From positions 1-64,000 of the forward strand of contig JAIRVB010000039.1 of assembly GCA_031254105.1 (NCBI GenBank): a stretch of 64,000 bases of DNA, read 5' to 3'. The notes under the pieces were generated by a model that worked only from the letters and a program-made list of their open reading frames with translations, had not been told where the DNA came from and did not search any database. Numbering within the stretch: the stretch's first letter is position 1; every line of letters starts with the position of its first letter. Below are positions 27,595-33,445 of this stretch, piece after piece. A program made the position numbers and the translations under genes. Origin of the DNA: Chitinispirillales bacterium (GTDB lineage Bacteria > Fibrobacterota > Chitinivibrionia > Chitinivibrionales > Chitinispirillaceae).

Positions 27595-28251
27595 TCACGG
27601 CAATTCTTTCAGTCCAAGTTCCTTAAGAAACTTATTGTGGGTTCTTTTCGCCTTTGTTATTGTATTCTCGATTTTTGCCAGGTCTTTGCTGACCTGGTTA
27701 ATATCAATTTTTTCTTCCGGCTTTGCCGTGCTCACATACCGCGATATGTTCAGATTGTATTCGTTCTTTGCGATTTCTTCCATTGAAACACAACGTGAAT
27801 ATCGCTCTTCATTTTTTCGGTATTGATAGGCGTCTATGATTTTATCAATATGTTTAGCTGAAAGGAAATTCTGCCGTTTACCCTTTTCAAAATATTCACT
27901 GCCGCTGGTATTGACAAATAAAACATCGTTGAATTTTTTACATCTTTTTAAAACCAAAATACATACCGGAATACCGGTAGAAAAGAACAGATTCGCTGGC
28001 AAGCCTATTACTGCATCAATATGTCCGTCTTTTAACAGTTTTGCCCGTATCCGCTCTTCTGCTCCGCCGCGGAAAAGAACCCCGTGCGGCAGAATAATCG
28101 CCATGGTTCCTTCATCGCTTAAAAAATGAAAACCATGCAGCAAAAAGGCAAAATCAGCCGCTGATTTTGGAGCGAGTCCATAGCTTTTAAACCGAAAATC
28201 TTCTCCCATTGCCTCGTTTGGTTCCCAACGCAAACTAAAAGGCAGATACAC
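27595..28251 (-). pseudogene. hsdM: Type I restriction-modification methyltransferase HsdM, 5'-truncated
   Basis: This frame encodes the C-terminal 216 or so residues of HsdM: PFSLRWEPNEAMGEDFRF, SYGLAPKSAADFAFLLHG, LPHGVLFRGGAEERIR and GLPANLFFSTGIPVCILVL are all diagnostic. It begins at the last part of the catalytic NPPF motif: PFSLRW is present while the preceding Asn-Pro and the whole SAM-binding motif I are missing. The apparent GTG start at 28251 is just the first codon available after the break. The break coincides with the left end of plus-strand cassette DNA. Without motif I and the NPPF asparagine this protein cannot methylate DNA, so the type I system here is probably not functional unless complemented from elsewhere. 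Confidence 0.9.
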
Positions 28252-28262
28252 GCGGACAGTCT

Positions 28263-28433
28263 ATGTCAATTGCTGTGGCAAAGTGGATAGGAACGTTAGC
28301 ACCAGCTATTCTGTTTGGCGTTGTTGAAATGTTTAATATCTATATCATTATCACTGGTATTGTGTGCAGTATTTTTGATATTTTGTATATTGTGTTACTG
28401 CATAACAAGAAAAAGGAGAACAGAAAAACATGA
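28263..28433 (+). CDS. Small membrane protein or fragment, cassette ORF
   Basis: A 56-residue frame with two hydrophobic stretches (GTLAPAILFGVVEMFNIYII and GIVCSIFDILYIVLL) and a basic tail (HNKKKENRKT). The frame is open upstream to 28239 without a clear ribosome binding site, so this may be the C-terminal part of a longer cassette gene cut at the junction with hsdM. Its stop lies 18 bases before the first attC core, the usual cassette arrangement. Function unknown; small membrane proteins are common in integron cassettes. Confidence 0.5.
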   Translation: MSIAVAKWIGTLAPAILFGVVEMFNIYIIITGIVCSIFDILYIVLLHNKKKENRKT

Positions 28434-28451
28434 TACATTGGAAATGCCAAC

Positions 28452-28568
28452 GTGCAACGAGGCGGTTTGGCGCAATGGCGGGTGTAGCCCGCTCAAAGTG
28501 CGGTGCGATTTTAGAAGTTTGCCGCCTGCGTGAAGTTGCCACTACGCCAAGCCGCTTGGACGTTATAC
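28452..28568 (+). other. Integron attC recombination site 1
   Basis: A 117-bp imperfect palindrome. The outer core boxes are R'' GTGCAAC (28452-28458) and R' GTTATAC (28562-28568). Inner arms AGGCGGTTTGGCG and CGCCAAGCCGCT are complementary apart from one extra base and a mismatch, as in L''/L' boxes. The interior has a small hairpin, GCGGGTGTAGCCCGC. It shares about 60 nearly identical bases with the second site. Recombination would cut after the G of R'. Confidence 0.85.
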
Positions 28569-28617
28569 GCCAGCGGTGGACAGCGCAGTGAATAACAACA
28601 CTAAACAATAAGAAACA

Positions 28618-29829
28618 ATGAAACTGATAACGACATCAATAGACTTAGAAAAAGAATTTAGGCGATTGACTAATCAATATGACAATTTTTATTGGGCAAC
28701 CGCTTGGGCAAGTTCAGGCTCTAAACTCTTCAATGACCTTTTGAGCCATAAAGGGAAAATTCAAAAAATTGTTGTTGGCATTCATTTTTATCAGACACAC
28801 CCAGACTTTATTGAGGCGTTCTTAAACGATAAAAAAGTTCGCTTTATTCAACAACCAGAAGGAACTTTTCACCCAAAACTCTATCTTTTTACCAACAAGT
28901 CAAATGAATGGGAAATGATTATCGGCAGTGCAAATTTTACAACCCAAGCATTTACAAGAAATACAGAAGCCAGTTTATTGCTTTCTCATAGCGACAGCAA
29001 TTCCACTGATACATACAATCACGCATTAAAACTTGTTGAACAAACATTTTTAGACGGCAGGACATTTGATAAAACAGACCTTGATAAATATCGGATAACT
29101 TGGAGCAATCACAGACAAAAAATAAAAAGTCTTTCAGGGCAATACGGTAGTAAGAAAAGAAAACCAAAACCAATTTATGAAGTCCCAATGATAAACAGAA
29201 GTTGGGACGAGTTTATAAATGAAATAAGGAATGAAGCATTTCACGGACTTGTTAAAAGATTAAGAGTAATTGAAATTGCTAAAAATCTATTTTACAGAGT
29301 TGACCATTTCTATGAATTGACCGAAGACGAAAGAAAGTTTATAGCAGGAATACCTAACAAACTTGACATAGACGGTGCAGAAGATTGGGGTTATTTTGGC
29401 AGTATGAAAGGAGCGGGAATTTTTAAAAACAAAATAAAGGCAAATGACAAAAACATATCAAAAGCACTTGACCAAATTCCATTGACAGGTCAAATAACCA
29501 AGAAGCATTACGACAATTACATCAAATTTTTTATACAAGTATTTTCGGGCAATTATATAGCAACCGCAACAAGGCTTTTGTGTATGAAACGACCTGACAC
29601 TTTCGTGTGTTTTGACAGTAAAAATCGTTCGGCTCTTTGCAAAGATTTTGGTATTATTCAGTCAGAAATGGACTACGGAAGATATTGGGACGATATCGTG
29701 GAGAGAATTTATGACAGTGATTGGTGGTTAAACCCCAACCCTAAAAATAAGGAAGAAGAAAAAGTAAGTGAAGCAAGAGCCGCATTTTTGGATAGTTTAT
29801 ATTATGAAGAAAGACAACAAACAATATAA
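28618..29829 (+). CDS. PLD-like nuclease-domain protein in an integron cassette
   Basis: A 403-residue cytosolic protein. Residues 1-150 are a phospholipase D-like (HKD) domain: TAWASSGSKLFNDLL, VGIHFYQTHPDFIEAF, and the signature FHPKLYLF ... IIGSANFTTQAFTRNTEA (H-x-K plus GSANFT). Only one HKD motif is present, so activity would need a dimer, as in BfiI-type and Nuc nucleases. The C-terminal half (LTEDERKFIAGIP, FFIQVFSGNYIATATRLL, PDTFVCFDSKNRSALCKDFG) is a separate domain I cannot name; it resembles DNA-binding parts of restriction-like proteins. Single-HKD proteins with such tails occur in phage-defence islands. The gene is bracketed by two attC sites: its stop is 18 bases from attC2. 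No strong ribosome binding site is seen (AAGAAAC before ATG), which is common in cassettes. Confidence 0.8.
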   Translation: MKLITTSIDLEKEFRRLTNQYDNFYWATAWASSGSKLFNDLLSHKGKIQKIVVGIHFYQTHPDFIEAFLNDKKVRFIQQPEGTFHPKLYLFTNKSNEWEMIIGSANFTTQAFTRNTEASLLLSHSDSNSTDTYNHALKLVEQTFLDGRTFDKTDLDKYRITWSNHRQKIKSLSGQYGSKKRKPKPIYEVPMINRSWDEFINEIRNEAFHGLVKRLRVIEIAKNLFYRVDHFYELTEDERKFIAGIPNKLDIDGAEDWGYFGSMKGAGIFKNKIKANDKNISKALDQIPLTGQITKKHYDNYIKFFIQVFSGNYIATATRLLCMKRPDTFVCFDSKNRSALCKDFGIIQSEMDYGRYWDDIVERIYDSDWWLNPNPKNKEEEKVSEARAAFLDSLYYEERQQTI

Positions 29830-29847
29830 TAGAAAACAAATGCCGTC

Positions 29848-29975
29848 GCATAACGAGGCGGTTTGGCGCAATGGCGGGTGTAGCCCGCTCAAAGTGTGGT
29901 GCGATTTTAGAAGTTTCGTTCCCGCGCGAGCCTTTGTGAAACCGCCACCTGCGGCAAGCCGCCGGAACGTTGCAC
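29848..29975 (+). other. Integron attC recombination site 2
   Basis: A 128-bp imperfect palindrome with R'' GCATAAC (29848-29854) and R' GTTGCAC (29969-29975). Its left half (AACGAGGCGGTTTGGCGCAA onward) is almost identical to attC1 for about 60 bases, while the right halves differ more. The right inner arm is GGCAAGCCGCCGG. R' of this site is the exact complement of R'' of site 1, and R'' of this site nearly matches the complement of R' of site 1, which is the swap expected when cassettes are joined at the G/TT cut. Confidence 0.85.
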
Positions 29976-30048
29976 GCAAGCGGGCGACAGTGTAGTGAAA
30001 AAGGCAACTGAAGTACAACCCGAAAATGAAGTATAACAAAGGAACATA

Positions 30049-31827
30049 ATGGAAATAAACGAACTTATAACCGATGCAGAGTCTGGAAATCCTTTAGCGC
30101 AAACAGATTTAGGGATCTGTTATTTTCGTGGATATGGAGTAGAACCTGACCCGAAAAAAGCCTTATTTTGGTATCTAAAAGCAGCCAAACAAGATGAACC
30201 TGCGGCGATGACTAATGCTGGAAGATGTTACATGTTCGGGATTGGTACTGATAAAAATATAGAAAAGGCAATCCAGTTGTTATCAAAAGCCTGTGAGTTT
30301 GATATTGCAGAAGCTCAAAGCGGTTTGGGAATTATTTATATGTACGGCGATGGAATACCAGCCAACCCCCAAAAAGCGTTTGAGTTATTTACTCGTGCCG
30401 CCGAGAAAGAATCCTCTGAGGCATTCAATTGTTTGGGACGTTGCTATCTTGAAGGTATTGGAGTAGAAAAGGATTTATCGAAAGCGATAGATTATTTTCA
30501 TAAAGTACGTATGTGTGGCGCGATTGAACAAAACAACTATCGCTATATTTGTAGTAAAATAAATATTAACGAACTAACTTCGTTAGCTGATGGTGGGAAC
30601 GCAAAAGCACAATATTTTTTGGGGAATATGTACCGTGATGGGGCAAATGTAAAACAAGATATAAATTTGTCGTTTGATTTAATTTATAAAGCTTCTTGTC
30701 AAAACGACCCATTAGCATTGCTTATGATTGGTTGTTTTAAATATGAACAAGAAAAAGACTATATTTTTGCTGAGATGATACTAGAAAAAGCCGTTGAGGC
30801 GGGTTCAATAGAGGCACAACACTATCTCGAAATGGCAAGAGAAAAAATTGTAGAAAAGGGCACATTTTTTCTTGTCAAAATAACGAAGAAACAATACGCA
30901 GATAGTCTAAGAAATGGAACTCTATATATGCAATCCCTTGAGAAGTTTGCCGAAACAGAGGCAAATATGAGCAATTCACAGAAAGATACGCATGAGGGGA
31001 CAGTATCAAGAAAAACACCTGAATACCAAATCGGAGCAAAAGGCGGTGTCATGCAGGTCAGGAAAATATTTTGCTTATACTCTTTAGATTGCGATATTGA
31101 GCATGGCTATTTATCTCCGCCTAATCATAAACTGTTAGACAAGGAAAAAAGTTTTGGAGATACTGCTGTTATAATTTTGGATGTAAACGAATTTATCCGT
31201 AGAGTTAAAAGGGCTTTTTCTGAAAAATACGGCGATGCTTTTCGAGTTTCATATAAACGGGTAGTTTATGACGCAGATACGTTTTATGCAAACAATTCCA
31301 GTTACTGTGACGAGTTTCATAAAAAAAGCTCATACGGTTGGCAGAGAGAGTTTAGAATATCATTGGATTTGAGTAACGGGAAAGCTCCCCTAAAGGGTAA
31401 GACTGATTGGTTAGTGTCGCAAGGAGTTTCGTATGATAATGATCCGACTTCTGATTTCAATGCCGATAAAATATTTATAGATATAGGCAGTATTGAGAAA
31501 ATTTCCATAGAAATGCCAATAAATGATTTTGTTACAAAAATTGACGAACTTATTGATGATAAATACTTCCCGCCCGAAAAAGTTGAAACTTTTTTTGATA
31601 AGAAGAGATATACGGAAGTTCTTTACCCTGTTTTTTATGGAGAGCAGTCTGATACTACTTATTGGAACGAAAATCCTCTTGAAAATCCCCGCCCAAAAAA
31701 AGAAAGAAGCGAAAAGATAGAAAAGACAAACTTGACTTTTTCTAGTAGAAGTTTATCGGAGATTAAGGCAAACATTGCAAAAGGTATAGAAAAACTCCGC
31801 ACCCAAGTAGATGAAAGTCAGGAATGA
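30049..31827 (+). CDS. Sel1-repeat protein with uncharacterised C-terminal domain
   Basis: A 592-residue protein. Residues 1-270 are Sel1-like (TPR-related) repeats: AQTDLGICYFRGYGVEPDPK, AMTNAGRCYMFGIGTDKN, AQSGLGIIYMYGDGIPANP, AFNCLGRCYLEGIGVEKD, AQYFLGNMYRDGANVKQD. Residues 275-530 form a distinct domain beginning FFLVKITKKQYADSLRNGTL, with MQVRKIFCLYSL, DTAVIILDVNEFIRRV and WQREFRISLDL. I do not recognise it; similar ITKKQYADSLxNGxLYM starts appear in hypothetical proteins of accessory islands. The C-terminus (KIEKTNLTF onward) is polar. Start: AAAGGAA six bases before ATG. It follows attC2 by 73 bp, so it is the next cassette, but no attC follows: its 3' end meets the broken hsdS. A sensor-effector role is possible but unproven. 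Confidence 0.7.
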   Translation: MEINELITDAESGNPLAQTDLGICYFRGYGVEPDPKKALFWYLKAAKQDEPAAMTNAGRCYMFGIGTDKNIEKAIQLLSKACEFDIAEAQSGLGIIYMYGDGIPANPQKAFELFTRAAEKESSEAFNCLGRCYLEGIGVEKDLSKAIDYFHKVRMCGAIEQNNYRYICSKININELTSLADGGNAKAQYFLGNMYRDGANVKQDINLSFDLIYKASCQNDPLALLMIGCFKYEQEKDYIFAEMILEKAVEAGSIEAQHYLEMAREKIVEKGTFFLVKITKKQYADSLRNGTLYMQSLEKFAETEANMSNSQKDTHEGTVSRKTPEYQIGAKGGVMQVRKIFCLYSLDCDIEHGYLSPPNHKLLDKEKSFGDTAVIILDVNEFIRRVKRAFSEKYGDAFRVSYKRVVYDADTFYANNSSYCDEFHKKSSYGWQREFRISLDLSNGKAPLKGKTDWLVSQGVSYDNDPTSDFNADKIFIDIGSIEKISIEMPINDFVTKIDELIDDKYFPPEKVETFFDKKRYTEVLYPVFYGEQSDTTYWNENPLENPRPKKERSEKIEKTNLTFSSRSLSEIKANIAKGIEKLRTQVDESQE

Positions 31828-31971
31828 TAATAAACATTTTGTGGAATTTTTTATCAAAACATCTACTAAGCTGTATTCAGTCCACTCCCCCTCATTTTTA
31901 AACTCAGGAAACCTCAGCTCCGGCGCCAATTGCCTTCTGCTCTTATCTCTCATTTTTTTATCAACACGCAT
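31753..31971 (-). pseudogene. hsdS: Type I restriction specificity subunit HsdS, N-terminal stub
   Basis: The frame starts with MRDKSRRQLAPELRFPEFKN (after six extra codons), then EGEWTEYSLVDVL, the usual opening of HsdS just before its first target-recognition domain. Homology ends after about 40 codons, near 31850, and the frame runs on as NSTKCLLSFLTF into the antisense of the Sel1 gene's 3' end. Both target-recognition domains are missing, so it cannot function. It begins 3 bases after the rhuM stop, in an operon order hsdR, DUF1016, rhuM, hsdS on the minus strand. The missing 3' part matches the missing 5' part of hsdM, as if one event replaced the middle. Confidence 0.8.
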
Positions 31972-31974
31972 AAA

Positions 31975-33018
31975 TCACTTATTTCCAATTTGTTTGATTG
32001 CTTTATCGAAATCCGATTCAAAAAGGCGGTCTTGAATGGGGCGGAATTTTTCAAATTCGTTTTCTGCTTTTTGTTTTGCAATGTCGGCAGTTATCTTTCC
32101 TGCATTTTGCAGCAACTCTTTTCCGTTTGCTTGTAAAATCAAGTCTAAGTGTTTTGCCCAATCTTCCATTGTAAGAGGGGTTTGCCGTTTTGCGTATTCT
32201 TCGGCAAGGTCTAAATAACCAGAAACAATACGCCCAAGAGATTCTAATTCGCTTTCAGTCAAATAATTTTTTGCAATTGCCACATCGGTTTTTACGATTT
32301 TTCCGTTCGGCGATTTTTCCCACGAGATTAATCCCATGTTATCTTTTGTATGGTCGGCGCGTTTGTAAATTAATTCGGCGGCGGTGTTTTTATGAATAGC
32401 ATAGTGCATTTTGTTTTGAATTTTCGCAAAAAACTCTTTTGTAACCGGCGATTCTGAATTATAATCCATTGCGGTGGCGTAAATGTCTGTAATTTTCTGA
32501 TAAAACCGGCGTTCCGACAAGCGGATTTCGCGGATTTCCGCTAAAAGCCGTTCAAAATAATCTTCACCGAGAAAAACGCCGTTTTCCATTCGTTTTTTAT
32601 CTATCACATAGCCGCGCAAAGCAAAGTCTCTCAACACAGCCGTTGCCCATTGACGAAATGTTGTTGCGCGTTTTGAATTTACACGATAGCCAACGGCAAT
32701 AATTGCGTCAAGATTGTAGTGCTTTACTTTTCTGCAAACCTCACGTTTTCCTTCCTGGCGAACTACCGAGTAATCCTCGGTAGTTGATTTTTCGTGCAAT
32801 TCATTTTCGTCATAAATATTTTTCAAATGCAGTCCAATATTGTCTGAAGATGTATCAAATAATAGAGCCATAAGACGTTGCGATAACCATATCGTTCCAT
32901 TTTGAACACGCACTTCAATACTTTCAGCATTTGCCTGACTTGTAAATATCAAAAATTCAGCGGTACTGCTGCGAATTTGGACGTTGTTTTTTTGAACTTC
33001 TTTATTCTTCATTTTCAA
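31975..33018 (-). CDS. RhuM-family protein (virulence RhuM / DUF of type I RM loci)
   Basis: A 347-residue member of the RhuM family, intact in length. Typical pieces in order: EVRVQNGTIWLSQRLMALLF (winged-helix-like N-terminus, about 35-55), NIGLHLKNIYDENEL, KHYNLDAIIAVGYRVNSKRA (the family signature, about 118-137), FRQWATAVLRDFALRGYVID, and the C-terminal LFESDFDKAIKQIG. RhuM proteins are very frequently lodged inside type I restriction-modification operons, but their biochemical role is not established. The gene overlaps the DUF1016 gene by 17 bases and precedes the hsdS stub by 3 bases, so all are one transcript. A broken paralogue is at 1877-2168. Confidence 0.9.
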   Translation of the reverse strand: MKMKNKEVQKNNVQIRSSTAEFLIFTSQANAESIEVRVQNGTIWLSQRLMALLFDTSSDNIGLHLKNIYDENELHEKSTTEDYSVVRQEGKREVCRKVKHYNLDAIIAVGYRVNSKRATTFRQWATAVLRDFALRGYVIDKKRMENGVFLGEDYFERLLAEIREIRLSERRFYQKITDIYATAMDYNSESPVTKEFFAKIQNKMHYAIHKNTAAELIYKRADHTKDNMGLISWEKSPNGKIVKTDVAIAKNYLTESELESLGRIVSGYLDLAEEYAKRQTPLTMEDWAKHLDLILQANGKELLQNAGKITADIAKQKAENEFEKFRPIQDRLFESDFDKAIKQIGNK

Positions 33019-33445
33019 TCACCATTTTCAGTTCTTTTTTCAGTTCTTCTTCGGTTGGCAGGTAAAGCAAGTATTTTGAGGCGAATTCTACCCTCATTAT
33101 CAATCTGTAATGTGTCCAACTCAATTCGGGACGCACTGCGCCCCGAATTGGAAAAGCCAAATAAAACTGTCTGATCTTTCGCAGCTCTCTTTCCTCAAAT
33201 CCTTTTCCAAAATCCTGCGTCAGCCGTTCGGAAAGGTATTTCAGCAACGAAGACCCGTATTCAGCGCGTTCGTTATTGCCTTGCGTTTCCACTATTTGTT
33301 TGCCGATCGTCCAGTAGGCTTCTACCATCGCAAAATTTACCGCCGAATAGGCTTTTGTTCGCGTCGCTGTTAATATTTCTTTTATCTGATTGTAAATCAA
33401 ATTCCCGGACATATCTAATGCGGTTATTTTCTTCTTCTTACTCAT
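33002..33445 (-). CDS. DUF1016 (YhcG-type) protein with nuclease domain deleted
   Basis: A 147-residue protein that keeps the DUF1016 N-terminal domain (YNQIKEILTATRTKAYSAVN, VEAYWTIGKQIVE, YGSSLLKYLSERLTQDFGKG, LRKIRQFYLAFP, SWTHYRLIMRVE) and then jumps directly to FASKYLLYLPTEEELKKELK, which is the usual extreme C-terminus of the family. Full-length members are about 350 residues, with a PD-(D/E)XK nuclease between these parts. That middle is absent without loss of frame. The ATG overlaps the hsdR 3' end by 8 bases, and the stop overlaps rhuM, so translation is coupled. Either it is an in-frame deletion remnant or a short form retained as a DNA-binding or regulatory protein. Confidence 0.8.
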   Translation of the reverse strand: MSKKKKITALDMSGNLIYNQIKEILTATRTKAYSAVNFAMVEAYWTIGKQIVETQGNNERAEYGSSLLKYLSERLTQDFGKGFEERELRKIRQFYLAFPIRGAVRPELSWTHYRLIMRVEFASKYLLYLPTEEELKKELKMVIENEE

